64,000 nt of DNA from Tremella fuciformis (lineage: Eukaryota > Basidiomycota > Tremellomycetes > Tremellales > Tremellaceae): contig CP136496.1 of assembly GCA_032768795.1 (NCBI GenBank), positions 992,001 through 1,056,000 on the forward strand. Reading direction: 5' to 3'. Every line of letters begins with the position of its first letter. Positions within the stretch are counted from its first letter, which is position 1. Shown one piece after another: positions 8,700 to 19,977 of this stretch. The notes beneath the pieces are model-generated. The model did not search any database and was not told where the DNA came from. It saw only the letters and a program-made list of their open reading frames with translations. The position numbers were made by a program, and so were the translations under genes.

Positions 8700-11662
8700 A
8701 TGTCCTCGACGCGCTCGGGGATGTCCTCGTGGGCTGTGCGCCGCCCCCGACCTCACGACGCCATCTACGCCGAGGGTATGCAGATGGCAAAGCAAGGAGG
8801 GTCGCGCTTTCCCCACCCTGCTTGGCAGGACCACCTGAGGCGACAAGTGCGCGTCTAGGTACTGACATTCGGCCTCGGCTGAGAGCAGGTGTTCAAAATT
8901 CTTCTTAGGCCGGCTTCATCGTCGAATGGCAAGGCGGACGAGGAGATGGACATGAGGCTGAGGCAAATGCTGGATGCGGCTGCGCCGCCCCATCAGAGCC
9001 ACGCGATTTGGCAGTTGCCATTCCAACTCTCTGCGGGAGCGAAGCAGGCGTTGAGACGTGGGATGCTTTTGAGCAAGCAGGCGAGAGAGAGGGACTCAGA
9101 TGCGGAGATCCGAGGGCAGAACGATGGTGAGCGGACGAGCCATCCGCTGCTCGCGAGACTTGATGGCATGGCAAATAAAATGGGTTCGGGGCTGAGTGCA
9201 GCACACTTCGTTCCCCACCGGCCTCAACCTTTGTCCCTTTATTTGACTGATCGCGAGCTGGAGCAACTTTCGGCGCGGGTATCGAGCCTCCGAAGGGTCA
9301 TTCCCTCATCATATGCCGACCTTGTCAATCCAGAGAGCCACCTATGTTGCCTTCGCCGGGTGAGGAACACCGCTATCATAGATCATCCGATCGATGCGGA
9401 TCAAGCTCTGTGAGGTGATAATTCTGCTGAAGACCGAGCTCACCCAGCAGTGGTCTGCGCTTCGACCTATCCTCATCCGAGCGCGACGGATTCGCCGCCG
9501 CTAAGAGACACTGGATCGGAAGTCTCAAACGCTCGTATCAGCTTTTTGATGTACCATTGGACCTGCGTCCCGTGTGGGACAAGTGGAACAGTGAGGTCCG
9601 CAGGCAGATCCAGGTAATGGCATGTCTTTCCGTTGAAGCGCTACTGAGTTTCAGGCCTTCCCCCGCCCTTGTACCCCTCCACTCATCCCTCCCGATCAAG
9701 ACGAATCTCCGATGCCAGCGAGCTACGCGGAGATTGGAGATCTTCTGATCCTCTTCAGCTTCGAGCCCGAGGCGATTCACGACACTTGCGCAGATGACCC
9801 CCAATCTGCCCTGGCAGCCACTGTTCGTCTCGTCAGAGGTGTTGCAGATCCGTGCGCACCTACGACACTGGATACTTTGGGTAAATTCAAAACGGAGCGC
9901 TTGACGAGCTGAAGTCTAGACGGTCGACCTTTCGTACGATTCGCCGCTACGAGGAGCATGGATCATCCTTCCTCAGAATTCCGTAGAGGACCGAAGTCAT
10001 CTAGACAACATTATCATTCGATTCAGAAACAACTGCGAAGGGAAAGTCAGGCATGGGTGGACTCAGAGCCATGTGGGTCAGCAAAGCAAGGCGCGAAGTC
10101 TGAGCTCACTCGCAGATGGGCTGATTCAGTCAGACGACACATGTATTGATGAGTGTGTCAACCTTGGACAACGGCCACCTTTTTGAGGAAACCTGAGGCG
10201 CAGGCACTTTGCTGAATCACTCCATCGCTCGCAGCAAGATGTTGAAGAAGAGAATGAAGTGTCCAACTCGGAAGTTCTCCGGGTGCAGACGAACTCGAGC
10301 TCTGGAGACGAATCGTCATGGTCCGCTGACGAGACTGTTTCTTTGTCGAAAAGCACTCATTTCGGCTACCCAAGTCAAGACCCACTATACAGAAACCGAA
10401 TGCTCGCTGGAAGTCAACTTTCATCCCGGTCCCCCCTCTACGCAAACGGTCGTTACGGTGGCGCTGTCACAGCATGTTCGCCTCAGAGCAATTATACATT
10501 CGCTGGATCACGGACCAACGAAGATGATCACATGATCACAGTCCCTGCACGGCGGCCTCCGCCTGACCTGGAAATGAGTACTCCACTTCGGAGAGTCATT
10601 TTACGCAGAACGAAGCCTGACGCTGGGGCCGAGTGTGCGGACGTTCAAGTCACCGATCCCCGACTGCTCGTGCTCTCTGCTAGTCAACGGATCCTGTCTC
10701 CGGTCCATCAAGCGCAGAGACAGAGCACGCCTCCGCTGCCAGCCTGGCTTGAAGATCCAGCCTTGCTAAATCCGGCCTGGTATCAAAGTCTAGCTGGTCA
10801 AGATACAAGACCCGCTTCACCGCCAAAAGTAACCCTCGTGCAAGTCGGTCTCTTGGCGAATCCTCCACTGACACGGGCACTCTCAAGCAGCGGTATTAGG
10901 CTCTGTGAGCGGGAGTCGCTGCAAGGAGCCGATCTCGCATTGTCGCCAACAGTTGGGGTGATCTTCTGCAAGATGGCGAGACTGCAATACGATATGTCTG
11001 CCATCAAGTCGTCCGCAGAGGAGGCGACAGGCTATTATACTCGGGTTCTACTCGTTGTCGAAGCCGTCGCATTTGGGGAGCTTGAGAGGGACCCTGAGCT
11101 CCTGCGACATGCAGAGAGCCCTCTGACACCGAACACAATCACCTCCCTCACTCGGCTGACCGATATGATCAGGCAATTTGGAGGAGACGAAATCGCCGGA
11201 TCTGTGGAGTTGATTTTCGCATGTAGGGGTGCTGTCGAGGTGGCGAAAGTCCTGTGTCTTCTATCCGCGGATCAACCGACCCTGCACGGCTCCGCAATCC
11301 CAAGTGAAGACGAGGTAAGCCCAATGTTATTTCTGAGTGTTCGGCTTTGACATCAAGGTGACCTCGGACGAGCAGGTCTTGACGGACATTTACGGCTTGA
11401 ACACCTTCGCAGCCCTGTGTCTGCTACAGGAGGCGGGGTCGCTATCTGCATACGCCAATTTAGATGAAGAGAGCCGGATAGCTGAGTTTGGCGGAATTCT
11501 GGGCATCGAAGTGGCGGTCAGCATAGGTCTTGTCCTGTTCTTGGACATCGCTCACATCGACAGGAGAGGCTGAGTGCTATTGTCGCAGGTGATACGCGAA
11601 AAATCCAAGCCAAAGCTGCTCGTAGTCCGAAAAGAAGGAAACGGGATACCATCAAAGGGTGA
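8700..11662 (+). CDS. unknown protein with C-terminal dead-XPF-nuclease/HhH-like region (possible Zip2/SHOC1-type)
   Basis: A multi-exon gene of roughly 850-900 codons. Clear introns are 8853-8888, 9410-9447, the intron starting at 9614, about 9881-9939, about 10150-10200, a split around 11315-11377 and one around 11512-11565. The acceptor after 9614 is ambiguous (9654 or near 9790). The middle is low-complexity. From about 10640 the protein reads like an ERCC4 fold: GIRLCERE, GADLALSPTVGVIFCKMARL, then RVLLVVEA and VELIFACRGAVEVAKVL. It ends with an HhH-like segment (GLNTFAALCLLQEAG) and a basic tail. The XPF nuclease signature ERKxxxD is absent, so catalysis is unlikely. Meiotic Zip2/SHOC1 proteins have this layout. 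The family assignment is my inference. Start uncertain. Confidence 0.5.
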
Positions 11663-11727
11663 TCATAATTATGTGTCGGCCGTGTGGCTAATCTACGAAC
11701 AATATGTACACGAGGGATCAATGGCAG

Positions 11728-12859
11728 TCACCAATCCTTGGGCGTGTCTCGGTCCTCATAACTCCCAGTCCCACTGCCTGAGCGCTTCGTGCTCTCGCTG
11801 TGACCGTCCTCGCTGATCGGCGCGCTGATCTGTTTCCCTCGCAGCGCATCCAGCACTTTCGTCGTCGGCCTCTCCCGGCGGTCCCCGCCAGAAAGCCAGC
11901 TGACGTCCTGATCCTTCAGCCTCTGTGCGCGTCGTTTCTGCGCAGCATGCCGGATGAGCAATATCAGCAACCAGACTGCGAATGCCGCTGTAACGCAAGA
12001 GGCAAAAATGACCACAAAGTATGCCGCGCCGTTCCACTTGAACACGTAGGGCGTAGTGAGTAGCGCCAATTGGGATGGGGTGAGGCTACCCATGAGAGCT
12101 TGCTCCGCCGCTGCTGACGCCGAAGCCGCTGCAGCCGCCGCAAGGGAGGCTGACTCGGCGGCTGATTGAGCGGCCGCAGCCGAGGTCGCCGCCACGGGGT
12201 TGGCGCTCGCCATGCTGTCCCTGTCAGCGGTGGTCCTCGTGATCAAGACAAGATGGAGTCACGTCTGTGCAGCGGCGGTCGTGATATTGGCCATGTCAAA
12301 GCCGAAAGCACTCCCATCGTTGTCGACCAGCGTCATAGTCAACGAATGCGTGGCCCCGGAGGCGAGACTGTGAGCCTGGAAAAGCAGAGCAGAGGGCGTG
12401 TCGGCATCCGCGTGCGCGTCATATGTCCCAATGGTGGCGCTGTCGAGCTTGACACTGAAGTGACCATAAGATGGTCCGGTAGGGCCATACGCGTAGACGT
12501 CGGTGCCTGCGCTCAGCACCGAGCTCAGTCCTCCCAATCGTCCCAAACTGGAGAACGACGTCGAGTCGAGGACAAAGGATGCCAACGTGGACGAGAGACT
12601 CACCGACAAAGTTGAGCGTGACCGCACTCCCGCCCGTAGTCGTCCATGAGATGCTCTGATTCCACCAATTGTTGAGCAGGGGCTGCATGATAGCTGCCTG
12701 TGTGGCGTTGATGTACTCGACAGCACCTCCTTGGCGCAGCATGTTCCACCCGCTCGTGAGGCTCAGAGCGGAGGTGCCCCATTGCGAGTCATCGATCGTG
12801 TAGCTGCTCGCTCTGCCTCTCAGTACTGCCCCGTTTTGGTGCTGGGTTTGACCCACGAC
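11728..12859 (-). CDS. single-pass membrane protein with extracellular beta-rich domain (5' end unresolved)
   Basis: At least three exons join to give an extracellular part (SQWGTSALSLTSGWNML, LNFVGTDVYAYGPTG, HFSVKLDSATIGTYDA), an Ala/Ser-rich stretch, one transmembrane helix (YFVVIFASCVTAAFAVWLLI) and a basic cytoplasmic tail of about 75 residues. Introns lie at about 12494-12604 and 12221-12263. The layout matches a family of basidiomycete surface proteins of unknown role whose ectodomain resembles a galactose-binding jelly roll. I found no ATG in frame before 12859, so a first exon carrying the signal peptide must lie further right and is not placed. It converges with the preceding plus-strand gene with only 65 bases between stops. 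Confidence 0.6.
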
Positions 12860-13227
12860 ATGATGATCTGGCTCTGAGACGAGACTATCAGGTGGTCAGC
12901 CAGTCAAGTGTAGGGCCCATAGAGGATAGAGAGAAAGGGGGATTGCCCCTCGAAGAGAGCTCTGTCCTGGGTCTGGAACTCGGTCACGCCCTCTCATCCC
13001 GCCATGGCACGCCATGTGATTCGCCACCCTCGAAGGGGTGCCGTCGCCGGTCGTCAGTATTGCTTTGGGGAGGACTAGCTCGCCGCAGCTCAATCCCTCC
13101 TCATCCCCAGCGCCTCAAAGACCCCTTTGATTGGTGAGAGGCAAAGGACCTTGCCAGCGGTGATAATCAGTGGGTCAGTTCAGTCGAAGAGTTACCGATC
13201 TCACAGATGCATGGACATCCTGGCTCG
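12860..13227. other. intergenic; probable unplaced first exon of the neighbouring membrane protein
   Basis: No confident ORF. This stretch lies between the stop of the P5B ATPase and the first clear exon of the minus-strand membrane protein. The missing signal-peptide exon is expected here, but I could not identify it. Confidence 0.4.
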
Positions 13228-16200
13228 TCACCTCATACTGCTCTCTATCGCCTTGTATTGGTGTTCCCGGTCGTGCCTCTTCTTACCCCGCTTCGCCCGT
13301 ATGAACCGTCGTGTCATGCTGATGGCTTTGGCTATTGGTCGCTCAGCGAAGCGCTCAAAGCTGAAGCAGGCGAAAATGTTAATGACGGCAATCAGCAGTA
13401 GCTGCAGCTTGAAGCTGTAGGGCAGGTCGATGATGTCGAGTATGAGGGCCAGTGAGTGGGCAGGGCTGAGAAGCACGTAGGTGCTAAAGGCACCTAGTCC
13501 GACGAGGCACACCACCAACGAAGCTGCGCATGAGCTTGCGCCCGAAGGGATGTGAATACCTTTCAAAGGGGACATACGATTCGTATAAATAGGTTTGCGG
13601 TACGGAGGCCCAACACTGAACACGCCCGCCACCAGGATATATTGGAAGCAAGAGACTAAGAACAAAGACGTGTTCTCGTAGTTGAAGGTTTCGAGTTTAT
13701 CATTATTCACGTCCGGCTCAGTATACCTGCGTATCAGTGCTTGTACGAGCTCATCTCGAGGCGCAGAGCCCACCATGATTGCTTGTGCACCCAGAAAAAA
13801 ACGAAGATTTGGACAGCAAAGTTGATCAAGATCTGACCTATTATACTTGTGAGAACTTTCTTGGAGACCAAGCTAGCTGTCGGACGCTTTGGATGTATTT
13901 TGGGGTACGGGAGCGTTCGTCCCACTGCTTCATCAGCTCCATCCCATAACAATGACTGTTCGACGCACTGGCCACCGCTATGGGGATGATGACGAAAAGA
14001 TCGATGTATAGGAATTGGAAGTCGCCCAAACTTGAAGCGAAAGAGTACAGCTGAGGGTCGGCCATCATCCGTTGCTTGCAATCAGTGACCTACCAGGGTG
14101 ACCGTGGTGAACTGAATCATAGAATACAGGGCCCTAGAGCGTGAGCATCCGGTGAACTTGATTTGTGAAGGACGTACATGTACTTGAAGCAGCTGAAGCT
14201 GGTGACGAGTGCGGCGCGCCCCTCCTTGATGACTTCAATCATGCACGAGATATCCGGGATGCGGCTGGTGAATGGCGCAGCCACACTGGCCTCGGCCTCG
14301 GACAGGGACACGCCCACATCGGCAGCTTTGAGGGCACCGCAGTCGTTGGCTCCGTCTCCGCAAAAAGCGACAGTGTAGCCAAGAGCCTGGAGCCGCTCCA
14401 CCAGCTCCGCCTTTTCGTCGGGCGACATTCGGGCAAAGACCACACCCTTGACCAACATCCGCTCCATGGTCTCCATCTCGGCAAAGTCCAGCATCCAGCG
14501 GAAAACGTCGCCAGTCACAGCCAACTGGTAGTCAACTGTTTCTGCGTCACCGACGTCCAAACCGAGCCGGTCGTTGAGGACAAAGGGCTTCAAAGTGTGC
14601 TCTTCCAGCTTGTGGGTCTCATCGTCGACACTTGACCAGTCCAGTCGTGCGCCTTCGGCATTACCGGTCCCTGGGACGAAAGTCGGGATATAGACGCTCG
14701 CCGAATGGGACAGTAGGCCGCATTCGCGAGCGACACTGACTGCCGTGCGAACATTATCGCCGGTGACCATTCGACATGCCAAGTGGGCTGCTCGAAGGGT
14801 GTGGATCGCAGGGGCGGTGCCAGGTTTGAGCTTGTTCTCGAACACTATGAAGCCGAGGAACTGCAGGTCGGACTCTGCGACCTCACGGCGCATGCGCTGT
14901 GCACTAAGCCAAGTCAGTCCTTCAATGGATTTGCCGGCAATAGCGATGACACGGAAGCCGTTACGAGTATAGTACGACAGCATATCCTCATAGTCGATGG
15001 GGAACGAAGAAGGATCACAGATGTCCGGCATCACTTCTGGCGCTCCCTTGACGTAAACTTCCATAGAGGTCGACTTGAGACGCTTGACAATGACCGACAT
15101 CCGTCGCAACGCCGACACGAAGTCGTAGGTCCGTATCACGCCAAGCTCCAAAAAATGCGATTTGGAACCAGGCTTCATCGCGTCTTCCATTTGCCATTGC
15201 GACGATCCGGGAGGCCTGACAACTGTTTGAACCAAAGTCTGCGGTCGCTCAGTCGAAGTCGTGCCGTTTTTGGCGGTGACTTTTCGTGACTGCCCTTCGT
15301 CCAAAGTCCAGCCCGTATAGTCGAACATCTTGATGTCTAAGGGATCTCCAATAAGCTCGCCATCGATGAGCTTCAAGGCATGGCAAGTGGCGAGCGCATA
15401 GAGGAGAGGCGTTTTGCCATTGTAGCCTCCTCGAGTGGGTACGTCCGCTATCCCGGCGTGCAACTCCGAGAAGCGTCGATCGTCTCGGTCGATGGTTCGA
15501 ACGCCGAGGACATCCAATCCGTCCTCGGTCAAAGTCCCTGTCTTGTCAAAGCAGATGACATTGATCTTGCCGCCGATATTGACACGATTTGGGGAGATGC
15601 AGAAGATGCCACTCTTCCGTAATCTCTCGATGGCAAAGGTAGTTCCAATGGTGAGAGTGGCGGGCAAAGCCGGCGGGACAACAATGGTGATGAGGTCAAG
15701 GGCGCGGACAAGAATCGTGTGCCATTTGATGCCAATCCTGACAAATTGGACTGCCGAAACGGCGAAGCCCAGACCGGCGATCAATGCAAGTACGCCAATA
15801 AAGTTCATCGAGTCGCGGTAAAACTTGAAGCCCATGGGCTTCGGGAACAGCATTGAACGGACGAGGGCACCTTTGGTGGTGTTGAAGCCAGTCCGCGTCA
15901 CCATTGCCAGAGCGACAGGCTCATTGCTGGCAGGCGCCCAGGCCGGGCGTGCCCCAGCTCGCACTCGGATGATCTTGGTGCCAGAGAACAGATAATGCTT
16001 TGCCAAGCTAGGGTCGATTTCTGACGATCCACGCTTCGCCTCCCGAGACATGATACGAAGGGCCTCATCTTTGACGGGTATCTTGCTGACCGGCACAGAC
16101 TCGCCAGTCAGCATGGACTCGTTGACGATGGCGTCGCCGGCCAGAAGCAGGGCATCGCAAGGGAAGACGGTCAAAGTCGAGTCGGATGCGTCGAAGATAT

Positions 16201-17864
16201 CGCCAGGAACCATGTCGACGCAATCTCGCACGGTCCCTGCACGTCAACGGCTGCTGATAAAGCTAGTGTTAGCAACTCACACTCTCCATCAACAAGTACC
16301 TTGACATCGCAATGGAATCGCGACATTTCTCGCATGCGTTCAATTGTACGTTTTGTTTCCACCAAAGTACTCAGAATGCTGGTAATGCTGATGAGAGCGA
16401 TGGCGAAGGCGTAGTAGTAGTAGTCATCGACGGACCAGAGCAATATCGAGGCAATCTGAAACACATAGAAAGGATGCAGGACCTCGTCCATCAGCAAACC
16501 AGGGATGCTTTTCGAAGCGATATCGATGAGATTGTCCCCCATCAGGACCCGCCTCTGCTGTCTCGTATTGGCATCGAGGCCCTGGGCGACACCTCGAACG
16601 GCAGACCAGCGCGGGTCACGCCAGTCTCGAATCATTTGCCAGCGGCCGGTGTAAGGCTCGAGCGCGAATCTTGTGTAGCGGTACTCCATAACTTTCAAGA
16701 AGCCCATAGTCTCCTCCCATGTCGTCCTGCCGGGCTCGACGTCTGGAATGAGATCTTTCGCAGCGCCCACGCCGCCAGCAGGTGCGCCATTGATTGTGTG
16801 CGACGTTGAGGGGCTGGGACTTGCGTGTCCATTGGTAACATGCGGGCTACGTACCGAAGGCGCTTTCGAATTGGCGGAAGTCGAAACGTTCTGGGGAAAG
16901 ACGGTAGATAATGGATATGGGTATGCAATGATCTGAAGTGGGACAATATGCAGATCACCATACGGGGTCTACCGGTCAGCTGAATCTGGCGAGATTGGCT
17001 CACCTCAACCATCAGCCAGCTGCCGCCCTGAGCATCTTCGAATGCAACCTCCCTGCCGCAGAACCGTACCCATATCGAGGGAACCCAGCGACCCAGCAGG
17101 CCGAGACCACCCAAAGTCAGGAAGCAACCGATGTACCATAGAGTCTGTCGGAAGCGATCTGTTCTGTATCCCGTGAAGCGGATGGATAGGTCCTCGTCTG
17201 GAAGAAGCACGGTCTGCCGCGATGGTACTTCCACACTCGTAAAATCCTTCAACTCTCCCTCGTGATCCCTGTTTGGGTCGCCAAATATGCCGTCTCCACC
17301 GTTGGGAATGAGCGGAATCGGAGACGCAGGTCGCGATTGAGGCGGCAGCGATGTGTCGTCTGCCAAGGAGGACGTGTAGCCATCCTCTCCTTCCCGCCGA
17401 TCTGAGAGCCTCGAATCGGTCTCATCATCTTTATAACCCCAAGAGTCACCCGAGCTGGACCGAGAAGGCGAGCGACGTGAATCAAAAGAGTCTCTTGGCG
17501 ATGATGCAACGGAACGGCCCCGTTCCTCATCTGGCTCGTGCCGCCCAAATCCGCCAAGGTATGATGCGATCCTTCCTAGGGTGGTTGACGCACGCTGTGG
17601 ACTCGTTGATGGAGATTCCAGCTCGGCCTCGTCGGCCCTGCGGTCTGAGCCGAACTGAAAATAGTCCGTGCTCTGTCGATGACTACCTGCCATGGCTTTG
17701 CTCCGCCGCCGCGAGTCCCTCCGGCGAGAACCTTGCACTGTGGGCGAGAGAGGTGGATCCTGATACGAGCCCACGGCTCTTGCCGGCCTGTAGTCTTCGT
17801 CCTCCGAGTCCACAGCAAAGACGCCAGAGCTAGGTGATTGCGGCCCTTCGTCTTGTTGGGACAC
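13228..17864 (-). CDS. YPK9: P5B-type ATPase (Ypk9/ATP13A2-like), vacuolar/lysosomal cation or polyamine pump
   Basis: The protein starts with a long polar, Ser/Arg-rich cytoplasmic extension (from 17864, [10 protein letters not shown]), then membrane segments ([17 protein letters not shown]) and the core pump. The actuator motif [10 protein letters not shown], the phosphorylation site [14 protein letters not shown], and the hinge [16 protein letters not shown] are all present. The membrane motif PPALPA is the P5B signature that separates this group from P5A. P5B pumps in yeast and animals act in the vacuole or lysosome on polyamines or metals. The C-terminal exons encode the last membrane helices and a basic tail ending [12 protein letters not shown]. 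Several short introns split the 5' and 3' parts; the central exon of about 2.1 kb is uninterrupted. It looks intact. Confidence 0.92.
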
Positions 17865-17994
17865 CTGGGATTGGGTCCTCCAGAAACTGCCGGATGGCCG
17901 TGGACCTAAGAAGCTGGAGCGGTGGGACGCAAACGACGCACGCCGCGAGCCTGGACGAGCTGCAGCCCTCGTTATGGAAGACGGGAAGATTCCT

Positions 17995-18324
17995 CTATCT
18001 GACCATGAGTGGATGTGCGCCCGACAGCTTCAGAAGCCCACCATCGTCGCTCCCCACCCAGCTGGTCATACTTCCCACCATCATATCAGGCGGACCTTCG
18101 CGCTGTTCCCTCGCCCGCTCAATTGCGATGGCGTCCACATCCGCTTGCCGCGCGTTCTCCGTATAGTCGTGCTGTGATGGTCCATCCCCTGCAGCCACGC
18201 CTTCCTCGTGCGCCGCCGAGACGGGGACGGGATGAAAGGTGTCACGCGGAGAAGGCATTGCGGCAGCCTTCGTGGTGGGTATCGCAGAGATGCCCGGCGT
18301 GGGGGGAGACGGTGGATCAGCCAT
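17995..18324 (-). CDS. small hypothetical protein
   Basis: A 109-codon open frame beginning MADPPSPPTPG and ending GAHPLMVR. It contains a charged helix-like part (ARQADVDAIAIERAREQREG). The same frame is open further upstream to 18558 and includes a hydrophobic run just before this ATG, but a plausible intron (GTGAGT at about 18425, CAG before the ATG region) would remove it. I do not recognise the protein. It could be real, or it could be the leader region of the P5B ATPase gene on the same strand. Confidence 0.3.
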   Translation of the reverse strand: MADPPSPPTPGISAIPTTKAAAMPSPRDTFHPVPVSAAHEEGVAAGDGPSQHDYTENARQADVDAIAIERAREQREGPPDMMVGSMTSWVGSDDGGLLKLSGAHPLMVR

Positions 18325-18720
18325 GCTCTGACCCTGCGAACCGGTGAGAAGAAGGATGAGCAAGAAGATTGCCGACAGCACGATCACTTCGACATTTGCG
18401 GTAATTGCACCTCGTTCGCTACTCACGACGTCACAGTTCCACGCTAAGCGGCGAGAGTAAATGCTTCCGCGCTCAACTCTTTCTGAGTGCCATCTGCATG
18501 CATATCGCCCATACTGCCGACGTGGATCATGTAGGACGAGCCAGACCTTTGCATGCATATGGCCCAGGAGGTGAGACGGATGGATTGGGAAGAGTCATAA
18601 GTCACGTGAAGATGGATCTTTCTGGTGGCGACCCGAATCGTCGTTGCTAAAAGTCGTCGATGCTCTTAAAGACGTCGTTGTATTCGGCAATCTCACAGCT
18701 ACACTACTCCGGGCTTCACG

Positions 18721-19858
18721 ATGCCAGACCTGAATGAGCTACTACGATGGTCCATTGCCAACTCGACACCCAAAGATGCCGACGCAAGCCCAGGCGACCC
18801 GGCAAACGAGCAGCTCGCCATCCGTTTCAACCCATCTTCCGGCTCGCAATCGACCCCGGCGACCATGTCCGCGCTGCACACATCTGATCCCGGTCATTCG
18901 ACCGATGCACCATCAGCACCACCTGCGCGCCGGTCGGATCTGACGAGCGAGATGCTGGATGTGCTCATGGGCAAACCGGACTCGGTGACCATGAAGGAGA
19001 AGATGGCATATGCGACCGACGAGTCGAATCCTTTAGACTTGCGTGTAGAGGCGCTGGACGACTTTGAGATGGTATGTACTTTTGCCCATAGACGAGGCAC
19101 CTTTGACTGACATACAGCTGATCGAATCGATAGACAACGCCAACAATCTCGCTCCGCTCAAACTGTGGGAGCCCCTGCTCGGTCTACTCAAATCGACCGA
19201 AGACCCCATCCTCGAGATTGTCTGCTGGATCATCGGCACATCGATACAAAACAACCCGAAAGCCCAAGCGGCATTCCACATCTACTCCGCACCAGCCGGG
19301 GGTCTGGCCCCGATCCTTTCCCTCATCTACCCCTCGACACATTCTGCCAGTGTCCGAGCTCGAGCAGTCTATGCCATCTCTGCGGCCCTTAAACACTGGC
19401 CATTGACGCCAAGCGCATTGGCGTCGGACGGCTCGGCGGGCTACAACACACTCAGACAGGGAGTCAGCGAGCAGGACGAGAATGTACGCAAGAAGATGGC
19501 TTTCTTGGTGCACACTCTCACACTCCTTGCTGGTGAGCAATTCGAGGCGGAATTGCCGAAGGATGCGGTGGACTGGGTCAAAGACCGCGTGGAGGGCCAA
19601 GGAGAGATCGTGGATGGCCTCCGGGAGAGCGGTGTCTATACTGGACTGCTCGACGGCTTGAAGAGCGGAGCAGCTCAGATCGAGTATGAAGAGTGGGCCG
19701 TGATGGCTCTGGCACATGCGTCGGCCAAGGGCGGTCTGACGCCAGGGGAGAAGGGCGAGGTGAAAGCGATCTGGGACGCTTGGGGAAGTGCAGGTAGGGA
19801 GGAGCGTGGTTTGCAAGGAGAAGATGCGACCCAAATCAGTGCTTTGCTGGCGGCATAG
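18721..19858 (+). CDS. FES1: Fes1, Hsp70 nucleotide exchange factor
   Basis: Fes1 (HspBP1 family) is an armadillo-type factor that releases ADP from cytosolic Hsp70. Residues from the ATG read [17 protein letters not shown], the typical Fes1 start. After a Ser/Pro linker comes [16 protein letters not shown] and armadillo repeats containing [19 protein letters not shown] and [14 protein letters not shown], hallmark sequences of the family. One intron (19072-19117) follows codon ATG in EALDDFEM. The length, about 360 residues, is somewhat longer than yeast Fes1 because of the N-terminal linker and the C-terminus. It is convergent with the ABC transporter, 119 bases from that gene's stop. Confidence 0.92.
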
Positions 19859-19977
19859 AAGGAGATCATAGATTGATCATCATTTACACTGTATTGTAAC
19901 ATAGCATGGATCCCCGCATGATTTTACCCCCTGATGATACGATTCATAAAACCCTTTTTGGAGGAATGCCTCGCTGC

